From an uncultured Collinsella sp. (GTDB lineage Bacteria; Actinomycetota; Coriobacteriia; Coriobacteriales; Coriobacteriaceae): a stretch of 7,455 nucleotides of DNA. Below, piece after piece: positions 1 through 4,786 of this stretch. The stretch lies in assembly GCA_902491135.1 (NCBI GenBank), contig CABUGR010000044.1, positions 1 through 7,455 on the forward strand, given 5' to 3'. The notes beneath the pieces are model-generated. The model worked only from the letters and a program-made list of their open reading frames with translations, did no database searches and had not been told where the DNA came from. The translations under genes were made by a program, and so were the position numbers. How positions within the stretch are numbered: the first letter of the stretch is position 1; every line of letters starts with the position of its first letter.

Positions 1-40
1 CCAGACCGCGCAGCACAAAAATCGGCAGCTCAACAAACAG

Positions 41-81
41 GGGGCGGAGATGCAGCAGGTACATGCATCTCCGCCCCTTTT
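41..81. terminator. Probable bidirectional intrinsic terminator
   Basis: A perfect 14-bp inverted repeat (arms 41-54 and 64-77) encloses a 9-base loop and is followed on the + strand by TTTT (78-81). Read leftward, the stem is preceded by AAAA and followed by a moderately T-rich CTGTTTGTTG. It lies 48 bases beyond the stop of the leftward phosphatase gene, so it can end that unit. It could also end a rightward gene located before the window. Bases 1-40 carry no stop codon in any + frame and no recognisable gene. Hairpin geometry is seen directly; bidirectionality is inferred. Confidence 0.7.
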
Positions 82-124
82 GCGTCGAGAAGTTATGCCG
101 GCGACCCGAGCCGCCACGCTCGCG

Positions 125-756
125 TTATCCGCGCTGCGGACCTGCAGTAGCCACAAGCGGTTCAAGGCCCAGCTCGCGTGCGTAATCCTCCTGCGTAAAA
201 ATCTCAATCAGCTCAAACGTGTCGGATTCGTCGTCAAACGCAAAGTGCAGCACCGAGCAGTTGCCCGGCACACGGTCGCGCTCGTCTGCCGCCGCGTCCT
301 TCACGTGATCCATAAACTCCTTGATAGCCGAGCCATGACTTACCGCGAGCACGCACGCATGGTCCGGACGCTGCATAAGCTCGGTCAGCGTCGCCACCAT
401 GCGCTCGCGCACCTGCATCTGGCCCTCGCCGCCAAACTGACGATAGAAATCGCGCCACGGGCGCTCGGGCATAAGCATCACGCGCTCGGCCTCAAAGTCG
501 CCAAAGAACCACTCGCGCAGTCCGTCCAGACGCTCGTACGCCAAGCCCGGCCACAGGTTGGCGATAGTCTGCTCGGTGCGATGAAGTGTGGAGGTGTAGG
601 CATGATCGGGCTCAATGCCGCGCGCAAAAACATGCCGGCACGCGCCGCCTGGTCGCATCCCAACTGCGTAAGCGGCGAGTCACTCCAGCCCTGAATAATA
701 CGCTTAAGGTTGAATATCGTCTGTCCATGACGGACCAGATACAGATCTTTATTCAT
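125..756 (-). pseudogene. Histidine phosphatase (phosphoglycerate mutase-like), frameshifted
   Basis: This member of the histidine phosphatase superfamily (PGAM branch) would dephosphorylate a small phosphorylated metabolite through a phospho-histidine; the substrate is not readable. The start is ATG at 756, preceded by AAAGGA five bases upstream. The first frame encodes the nucleophile motif LVRHGQT (His10) and QGWSDSPLT. The remainder (YTSTLHRTEQT, LREWFFGDFE, FGGEGQMQ, and the second catalytic histidine in AVSHGSA) is in another frame. The switch falls at the A5 run 626-630. One extra base would give a continuous product of about 210 residues that aligns gap-free there with the upstream paralogue. 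As written, translation from 756 stops at 478 after 92 residues and loses the second histidine. It lies 17 bases after its paralogue. A true pseudogene, a sequencing or assembly indel, and slippage are all possible. Confidence 0.8.
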
Positions 757-773
757 AGGGGTCCTTTCGTTCG

Positions 774-1316
774 TTACCAACCCAAGAGCGAAAACGCCCC
801 GTCGCAATAGCCAAAATGAAGCACGGCACCGTTGTCGGGTAGTTCTCCCTCGCCAGTCACATACTCAAGAAACTCCTGGCAGGCTGAGCCGTGGGAAACC
901 GCCAGCACGCAGTCGTGCTGCGGCCTGGCCATGATGCGGGACAGCGCCGCGACCATGCGCGACTGAAGCTGCACTTCCGACTCGCCGCCAAAGGCCACCG
1001 GATAATCGCCCCAGGGCTGCGGCGGCATCTCGCGATTTGATGTACCCTCCAGCGAGCCCAAATGCCACTCGCGCAGGTCATCGACCAGCTCTATCGAGCG
1101 GCCCTCACCAGCAATTAGCTCAGCCGTACGCCGCGCCCGGCCCAACGGGGAGGAATACACATGGTCAAAGGCCACGCCGCACGCCTCAAACGCCGCGCGC
1201 GTCGCCAGCGCCTGCTGACGCCCGCGCGCCGTAAGCGGCGAATCGTGCCAGCCCTGCAAAATGCTCTGCACATTGAGCTCAGTCTGCCCATGCCGCACCA
1301 AATACAGATCGGCCAC
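774..1316 (-). CDS. Histidine phosphatase family protein (phosphoglycerate mutase-like)
   Basis: An intact 180-residue cytosolic phosphatase of the PGAM/histidine phosphatase superfamily. Visible landmarks are LVRHGQTELN with the phospho-accepting His9, QGWHDSPLT, the YSSPLGRARRTAE segment with the phosphate-binding arginine (about residue 60), LREW with the likely proton-donor glutamate (about 83), FGGES, and AVSHGSA with the second catalytic histidine (about 142). This is the usual set for CobC/GpmB-like small phosphatases, but the substrate cannot be read. I choose the GTG start at 1316 because AGGAGG lies four bases upstream and the product then starts at VADLYLVRHG, matching the paralogue's MNKDLYLVRHG. 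The longer frame starting at 1370 would translate the upstream hairpin. It is probably cotranscribed with the nitroreductase above and the frameshifted paralogue below. Confidence 0.9.
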   Translation of the reverse strand: MADLYLVRHGQTELNVQSILQGWHDSPLTARGRQQALATRAAFEACGVAFDHVYSSPLGRARRTAELIAGEGRSIELVDDLREWHLGSLEGTSNREMPPQPWGDYPVAFGGESEVQLQSRMVAALSRIMARPQHDCVLAVSHGSACQEFLEYVTGEGELPDNGAVLHFGYCDGAFSLLGW

Positions 1317-1320
1317 ATGT

Positions 1321-1326
1321 CCTCCT
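1321..1326 (-). promoter_or_regulatory. Strong Shine-Dalgarno deciding a GTG start
   Basis: The leftward strand reads AGGAGG, then ACAT, then GTG. This near-perfect ribosome binding site fixes the phosphatase start at 1316. An ATG overlapping the GTG is in another frame. The four-base spacing is slightly short, but GAGAGG just upstream gives an alternative pairing register. Confidence 0.75.
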
Positions 1327-1331
1327 CTCGT

Positions 1332-1366
1332 ACCACCACAAAGGGGACAGGTACCTTTGTGGTGGT
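1332..1366. repeat. Palindromic hairpin element, REP-like
   Basis: A perfect 13-bp inverted repeat (ACCACCACAAAGG at 1332-1344, its complement at 1354-1366) surrounds a 9-base loop. It sits in the 82-base gap between the nitroreductase stop and the phosphatase GTG. No T-tract follows on either strand, so it does not look like a standard intrinsic terminator. The apex contains CAGGTAC, which also occurs in the loop of the hairpin at 41-77. The element resembles the short dispersed palindromes (REP-type) found between bacterial genes. Only one copy with these arms is in the window, so membership of a repeat family is inference. Confidence 0.6.
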
Positions 1367-1398
1367 TCACCGCCGGATCACACCGCGGCGACGCTCAG

Positions 1399-2070
1399 CT
1401 ACACCAGCACGTCGGCAAGCGGACGCTTGGGCACGTGGTGCACCTGCGCCTCGTCACGCCAGTAATTAATTGAGCCGTCGGGGTTGGAATCGATCGCATC
1501 GACCACCTGAGTCTCGGCCGGAACGCCAAACGCCATGATCAGCTTGAGCTCATACTTGTCGTTATCGAGCCCCATGGCATCGATCGCGCGGGGCGTAAAG
1601 GCCTTGAACATGCAGGCTGCCACCTCGGGCGTGGCGCTGCGGGCGGCGAACATCATCGTCTGCGCGGCAATGCCCGTGTCGACCTCGGTAATGGGAGCAG
1701 CGGGCTTACCCGGAACGGCGCGCTCGGCCAAAATCGCGATGTAGCCGGTCGGGCGTTCGCCCTCGGCAGGACCCAGCCAATCCTTAAGCGCGCCGGCCCA
1801 CGCAAGCTCATCAAATACGCGCGCGCAGTCCTCTGCACCGCTCACCACATGAAAACGCAGACGCTGAGCATTGGCGCCACAAGGGGCCAGGTGCGCCAAC
1901 TCCGCCAGCTCGAGCAAAAACTCGCGCGGCACGCGCATGGACTCATCAAAGCGACGGCACGTGCGGGCGCGGCGAACCAACGCATCAAACGCGTCCAAGC
2001 CGAGCTTTTCGCAACCCTGCTTTGCCATCGACTCCGCGCTCGACGGCGCCGCGGGAACTGTTTCGTTCAT
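1399..2070 (-). CDS. Nitroreductase family protein
   Basis: A 223-residue flavoprotein of the nitroreductase (FMN-dependent NAD(P)H oxidoreductase) family, expected to be cytosolic and usually dimeric. In order: the N-terminal FMN-phosphate motif RRARTCRRFDES (family form RRSxRxF, about residues 34-45), the APCGANAQRLRFHVV segment (family form APSGxNxQPWxFxVV, with Cys replacing the usual Ser and Arg-Leu the usual Pro-Trp), the mid-helix DTGIAAQTMMFAARS, and a C-terminal segment around AACMFKAF where relatives have the second FMN-contact region. The physiological substrate is unknown; quinones, nitroaromatics, flavin or ferric complexes are family possibilities. The start is ATG at 2070, with GGGGGT upstream; an in-frame TTG at 2082 is less likely. 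It heads the leftward unit with the phosphatases. A DtxR-like box in its promoter suggests metal-dependent control. Confidence 0.88.
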   Translation of the reverse strand: MNETVPAAPSSAESMAKQGCEKLGLDAFDALVRRARTCRRFDESMRVPREFLLELAELAHLAPCGANAQRLRFHVVSGAEDCARVFDELAWAGALKDWLGPAEGERPTGYIAILAERAVPGKPAAPITEVDTGIAAQTMMFAARSATPEVAACMFKAFTPRAIDAMGLDNDKYELKLIMAFGVPAETQVVDAIDSNPDGSINYWRDEAQVHHVPKRPLADVLV

Positions 2071-2098
2071 AGGGACCCCCAATTTCGGGCAATTGTTC

Positions 2099-2117
2099 TT
2101 AGGAGAATCTAACCTAA
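2099..2117 (-). promoter_or_regulatory. Candidate DtxR/IdeR-type iron box
   Basis: The 19-mer TTAGGAGAATCTAACCTAA (written on the + strand) has the outer inverted half-sites TTAGG and CCTAA. Compared with the well-known DtxR/IdeR consensus TTAGGTTAGCCTAACCTAA, 15 of 19 positions agree in the leftward reading, including nine consecutive ones. It lies just downstream of the candidate -10 of the nitroreductase promoter, overlapping or following the likely start of transcription, which is a classic repressor position. The match is seen directly; binding by an iron- or manganese-responsive DtxR-family regulator is inferred. Confidence 0.55.
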
Positions 2118-2127
2118 AACCTAGGCA

Positions 2128-2156
2128 ATTACATACAGCGGCGTAATGTTCTACAA
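2128..2156 (-). promoter_or_regulatory. Candidate leftward sigma-70-like promoter for the nitroreductase operon
   Basis: On the leftward strand, TTGTAG (2156-2151) is followed after exactly 17 bases by TGTAAT (2133-2128), a 5/6 match to TATAAT. The predicted start of transcription is near 2121, about 50 bases before the ATG at 2070 and next to the DtxR-like box. Confidence 0.45.
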
Positions 2157-2157
2157 T
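2129..2157 (+). promoter_or_regulatory. Possible rightward promoter overlapping the leftward one
   Basis: TTACAT (2129-2134), 17 bases, then TACAAT (2152-2157), a 5/6 match to a -10 box. The -35 match is poor. If used, it leaves a leader of roughly 170 bases before the DUF308 gene, and it would occupy almost the same bases as the leftward promoter, so the two could not be bound by RNA polymerase simultaneously. Confidence 0.3.
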
Positions 2158-2207
2158 TGTTGATTAATCCTCACTGGAGCGGGAACAAAAGTAACAATTC
2201 GGGAATG

Positions 2208-2236
2208 TGGGGCGGCAATTCGTCCTTCCCGCCCCA
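2208..2236 (+). promoter_or_regulatory. GC-rich hairpin in the DUF308 leader
   Basis: TGGGGCGG (2208-2215) and CCGCCCCA (2229-2236) form a perfect 8-bp stem with a 13-base loop, inside the long leader between the divergent promoter region and the ATG at 2335. No T-tract follows, so it is not an obvious attenuator. It may be a structural leader element or incidental. Confidence 0.35.
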
Positions 2237-2334
2237 TGCATCGGCGCCCTTGGGCGATACTTGTTGCAGCACTTTTGGCGTACGCCGCACGGAGAGCAAT
2301 GAACGCGACGTGCACCGCACGGAAAGGAGACATT

Positions 2335-2937
2335 ATGGGCATCTTTAAGAATGATGACCAAAAATCGAGCCAGTTTGGATTTGACGAGAAAAGCATGGCA
2401 GGCAAGGCCGTCAAGGCCGTGCGCTGGATTTACGCCATCACGGGCGTCTTGGCGCTCGTCGCCGGCATCGCACTGCTGTTTGCGCCCGCCAAGTCCCTCG
2501 TCTTCTTAACGACCGTCTTGGGCTTCTACTTTGTGATCACGGCCGCGATCAGGCTGTTTACCGCTGTTTTCGAGCCACTGCTGCCCACCGGCTGGCGCGT
2601 GACGAGCATCATCTCCAACCTACTCATTATCTTGGGCGGCGTCATAATCCTGCGCAACCAGGCCTTCTCGACCGCGACGCTCACCACGATGGTGGTTATC
2701 GTGGCCGGCTTTGGCTGGATCGTCGAAGGTGTCATGTCCATTCTGGAGTCCGAGCTTTCGTCCAACCGTGCCCTCGCCATCCTGAGCGGCGCGCTCTCCA
2801 TCATCGCCGGCATGTTCGTGTTTATCTATCCGCTGTGGTCGGCCAAGATGCTCGTCATCTTTAGCGGCGCCGCACTGCTGGTGTTTGGCGTAACGCTGAT
2901 TGTTCGCGCTATTCAATTTGGCAAACTGGTGCACTAG
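2335..2937 (+). CDS. DUF308 / HdeD-like integral membrane protein
   Basis: A 200-residue membrane protein of the DUF308 (HdeD-like) type. After a hydrophilic N-terminus (about 1-28) there are six predicted membrane segments, roughly 31-50, 54-78, 90-107, 116-137, 146-165 and 170-192. They are arranged as short helical hairpins with G-rich pairs (ITGVLALVAGIALLFAP, LSGALSIIAGMFVFIYP), the repeat pattern typical of this family. HdeD is linked to acid-stress resistance in E. coli, but most DUF308 proteins have no assigned function. The start at 2335 has AAAGGAG six bases upstream. An in-frame ATG at 2236 lacks a ribosome site and would add an unlikely Arg/Ala-rich segment. The stop TAG is immediately followed by the ATG of the DUF188 gene, so the two are almost certainly cotranscribed. 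Confidence 0.85.
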   Translation: MGIFKNDDQKSSQFGFDEKSMAGKAVKAVRWIYAITGVLALVAGIALLFAPAKSLVFLTTVLGFYFVITAAIRLFTAVFEPLLPTGWRVTSIISNLLIILGGVIILRNQAFSTATLTTMVVIVAGFGWIVEGVMSILESELSSNRALAILSGALSIIAGMFVFIYPLWSAKMLVIFSGAALLVFGVTLIVRAIQFGKLVH

Positions 2938-3420
2938 ATGCCGCGAACGCTCTTTATTGATGCAGACGCCTGCCCGGTCACGCGCGAGTCGATTGACTGC
3001 GCGCGGCGGGCGGGCGTCGCCGTCGTTATCGCCGGCAACAGCACACAGAACCTGGAACGCCACATTCGCCGCGACGATCCGCGCGACGTCGAGCATGCGC
3101 GACGCGGATTTTGGGTCACGACGCTCGATGTGAGCGTGGGCGCCGACAGCGCCGACTTTGCCATTGTCGAACGCCTGCAGGCGGGCGACGTAGTCGTGAC
3201 GCAGGACATTGGCTTGGCGAGCATGGTGCTCGGGCGCGATGCCGCCGCCATCGGCGTGCGCGGGCGCGTCTACGATAAGGCGACCATCGACATGCAACTG
3301 TTTATTCGCCACGAGGAAAAGAAGGTGCGCCGCGCCGGCGGTCGCACTCGCGGTCCGGCGGCATTTACCAGCGAAGACCGGGCCCGCTTTAAGCGCAACC
3401 TCACCGAGCTGCTGCGCTAA
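2938..3420 (+). CDS. YaiI/YqxD family protein (DUF188)
   Basis: A 160-residue soluble protein, full length for the YaiI/YqxD (DUF188) family. Signature segments are the N-terminal FIDADACPV with paired aspartates (8 and 10), the central SADFAIVERLQAGDVVVTQDIGLAS (about 71-95), GVRGRVYD, and the C-terminal RAGGRTRGPAAFTSEDRARF (about 132-151). The clustered acidic residues and PIN-like look suggest a nucleic-acid-related hydrolase, but to my knowledge the biochemical role of the family is not settled. Its ATG abuts the stop of the DUF308 gene and has no good Shine-Dalgarno of its own. Translation by ribosomes terminating on the upstream gene is therefore likely. A strong terminator follows directly. 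Confidence 0.92.
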   Translation: MPRTLFIDADACPVTRESIDCARRAGVAVVIAGNSTQNLERHIRRDDPRDVEHARRGFWVTTLDVSVGADSADFAIVERLQAGDVVVTQDIGLASMVLGRDAAAIGVRGRVYDKATIDMQLFIRHEEKKVRRAGGRTRGPAAFTSEDRARFKRNLTELLR

Positions 3421-3422
3421 CC

Positions 3423-3462
3423 AAGGTAGATTTTTGGGACGTGCCTAAAAATCTACCTTTTT
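3423..3462 (+). terminator. Intrinsic terminator of the DUF308-DUF188 operon
   Basis: Arms at 3423-3438 and 3444-3459 pair over 16 positions (one G-U) around a 5-base loop (ACGTG), and the T-run continues to 3462. The hairpin begins three bases past the DUF188 stop. The core of the stem is copy 1 of the palindromic repeat described at 3426-3457. Confidence 0.85.
3426..3457 (+). repeat. Palindromic repeat, copy 1
   Basis: A 32-base palindromic element beginning GTAGATTTTTGGGAC and ending AAAATCTACC. A second copy lies inverted at 3495-3526 with 26 of 32 positions identical, so this is a repeat unit rather than a chance hairpin. Here it doubles as the terminator stem of the rightward operon. 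Confidence 0.7.
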
Positions 3463-3494
3463 GTTTTGGCAGCGGGGAATGCCCTGGTCACAGG

Positions 3495-3526
3495 GGTAGA
3501 TCGTAAGACATGTCCCAATAATCTAC
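3495..3526 (-). repeat. Palindromic repeat, copy 2 (inverted)
   Basis: Read leftward, it begins GTAGATTATTGGGAC and ends CGATCTACC, matching copy 1 at 26/32 positions with no gaps. It starts at the first base after the TAA of the exporter gene. The outer 6-bp arms (GTAGAT/ATCTAC) are intact but the inner stem has decayed and no T-tract follows, so terminator activity is doubtful. The central GACATGTC is itself an 8-bp palindrome. Confidence 0.7.
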
Positions 3527-4615
3527 TTAAAGGCCAACGGCGGATAGGATGAGGCCCCAGCCGGCACCGATGACGTACATCATGATCAGGAACAGGACGT
3601 TTTCGCGGGCGCTGCGGTTGGTGCGGAACAGCACCAGGTAGCCCACACCAGCAGAGATGAGCGTGCCGGCGAGCATCGGGGCCAGCTGCAGCGCGCCTTC
3701 CAGGTACAGTTGTGTGATGACGACGCTGGCCGAGCAGTTGGGAATCAGGCCGACAAGCGCCGAACCCAGGACGGCGAGCGTCTCGTTGCCACGCAGGAAC
3801 TGCTCGATCGCGGACTCGCCGAAGGTCTCGAGCACGGCGACCAGAATCAGCGTCACCAGAAAAATGAATACCGATACCTGCACGGTGTGCGAGATGGCGC
3901 TGCGAATAATCGACAGGAGGGGCGCGCCCTCGTGAGAGCGGGAGTGACCGTGGCCATCATGGTGTTCATGCTCGTCCTCATGACCGTGATCGTGGCCATG
4001 TCCATGTTCGTGCTCGTCCTCGTCTTCATCGCAACCGCAATGGTCGCGCTCGCACAGCTCATGGATGTGATCGGCGCTCACGCCCGCCTCGGCCACCTCG
4101 TCGATGATGTCACCGCCGCTGTGGTCGTCATGCGCGCAGTTAACGTGCGCCGGATTGACAGTAGTCCCCAACACGGTACGACGAATCGCCGCATGCGCGC
4201 GAGCGTTACGACGCAGGCCGCGAATGGCGGCGTCCACGATAAAGCCCGTGATCAGCGCGATCAGTGCCTTCGAAGCCAAAAGCATCGCCATGGTCTGCAC
4301 GGGCACCTGCTCGGCGAGCAACAGCGGCAGCATCTCATCGGAGGTCGAAAGGAACACCGCCACCAACGTGCCCAAGGTCACGACACGACCGGCGTACAGC
4401 GTTGCCGCCATTGCCGAAAAGCCGCACTGCGGCACCATGCCCAGCAACGAGCCAACCACGGGACCCGCGGCTCCGGCACGCTTGATGGCGCCGTTAACGC
4501 GGTTGCCCGCGACGTGCTCCAGGATCTCGAGGGCCAAATATGTCACCAATAAGAACGGTATCAGCGAGAGCGTGTCCTTGCCGGCGTCGAGCAGAATATC
4601 AATCAGCAAATCCAT
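3527..4615 (-). CDS. ArsP_2/DUF2899-like heavy-metal (putative manganese/arsenic) exporter
   Basis: A 362-residue integral membrane protein resembling the putative 10-TM heavy-metal exporter family (ArsP_2, formerly DUF2899; often labelled 'putative manganese transporter' or 'arsenic efflux protein'). Two homologous membrane halves are visible. GSLLGMVPQCGFSA (about 55-68) and GSALVGLIPNCSAS (about 284-297) both carry a P-[QN]-C motif (Cys64, Cys294), each inside a set of hydrophobic helices. This suggests an inverted or duplicated transport core. Between them lies a hydrophilic loop (about 155-230) extremely rich in His, Asp and Glu (for example HEHGHGHDHGH), plus Cys160, Cys188, Cys193 and Cys195, well suited to binding divalent metal. 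The start at 4615 has only AAAGG about 11 bases upstream. The true substrate cannot be read; Mn, Zn, Ni or arsenical are alternatives. Confidence 0.8.
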   Translation of the reverse strand: MDLLIDILLDAGKDTLSLIPFLLVTYLALEILEHVAGNRVNGAIKRAGAAGPVVGSLLGMVPQCGFSAMAATLYAGRVVTLGTLVAVFLSTSDEMLPLLLAEQVPVQTMAMLLASKALIALITGFIVDAAIRGLRRNARAHAAIRRTVLGTTVNPAHVNCAHDDHSGGDIIDEVAEAGVSADHIHELCERDHCGCDEDEDEHEHGHGHDHGHEDEHEHHDGHGHSRSHEGAPLLSIIRSAISHTVQVSVFIFLVTLILVAVLETFGESAIEQFLRGNETLAVLGSALVGLIPNCSASVVITQLYLEGALQLAPMLAGTLISAGVGYLVLFRTNRSARENVLFLIMMYVIGAGWGLILSAVGL

Positions 4616-4647
4616 GACGGATGGAACCTTTCGTGTCTTTCGGCAGC

Positions 4648-4693
4648 ATTGTAAAAGTCCTAGCGGTCAACTAGGGTATTGTAGTTGTCCTAG
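4648..4693. repeat. Direct repeat pair, 30-bp period, in the exporter/exonuclease control region
   Basis: ATTGTAAAAGTCCTAG (4648-4663) and ATTGTAGTTGTCCTAG (4678-4693) agree at 13 of 16 positions and start exactly 30 bp apart, close to three helical turns. A CTAGG in the opposite orientation (4671-4675) lies between them, so CCTAG/CTAGG half-sites also form inverted pairs. The repeats overlap TACAAT -10-like hexamers on the leftward strand. This looks like a two-site operator for a regulator of the metal exporter, but the regulator is not identifiable. Confidence 0.5.
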
Positions 4694-4705
4694 GCGCGAT
4701 GCCAA
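4678..4705 (-). promoter_or_regulatory. Candidate leftward promoter of the exporter
   Basis: Leftward TTGGCA (4705-4700, 5/6 match to TTGACA), 16 bases, then TACAAT (4683-4678, 5/6 match to TATAAT). It overlaps the distal direct repeat, so a protein bound there would block it. The resulting leader would be about 55 bases. That leaves no room for a yybP-ykoY type manganese riboswitch. Confidence 0.45.
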
Positions 4706-4786
4706 TAGTTGCCCATGGTAAACTATCATCTCGCCATAACTCAATGCCACCGAGCCGCGCGACGCGGCCCGTGCAAGGAGCAGCCT

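Noticed and set aside
50..694. Long rightward open frame with an Arg/His/Ala-rich product
   Set aside because: It lies antisense to the phosphatase gene, has no ribosome site, reads through the 41-81 hairpin and has the composition of a high-GC shadow frame.
1317..1370. Longer N-terminus (HHKGTCPLCGG...) for the intact phosphatase
   Set aside because: It would translate the palindromic hairpin, and the strong AGGAGG points to the GTG at 1316. The CxxC-like motif is an accident of the repeat.
2236..2334. Upstream ATG extending the DUF308 protein by 33 residues
   Set aside because: It has no Shine-Dalgarno and adds an Arg/Ala-rich tail, whereas ATG 2335 has a good AAAGGAG.
2620..3312. Leftward 230-codon open frame
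   Set aside because: It is opposite the DUF308 and DUF188 genes, which both show clear family motifs. The product is low complexity with no recognisable domain.
3494..3526. Copy 2 of the palindrome as the intrinsic terminator of the exporter gene
   Set aside because: Only the outer 6 bp are perfect and CCCCTG rather than a T-run follows on the leftward strand.
3710..4552. Rightward 280-codon open frame with a hydrophobic stretch
   Set aside because: It is the complement of the exporter gene. The Val/Met-rich stretch is simply the antisense of His/Asp codons.
4616..4786. Manganese (yybP-ykoY) riboswitch in front of the exporter
   Set aside because: The predicted leader is only about 55 bases and shows none of the conserved paired loops. 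Repeats suggesting a protein operator are seen instead.
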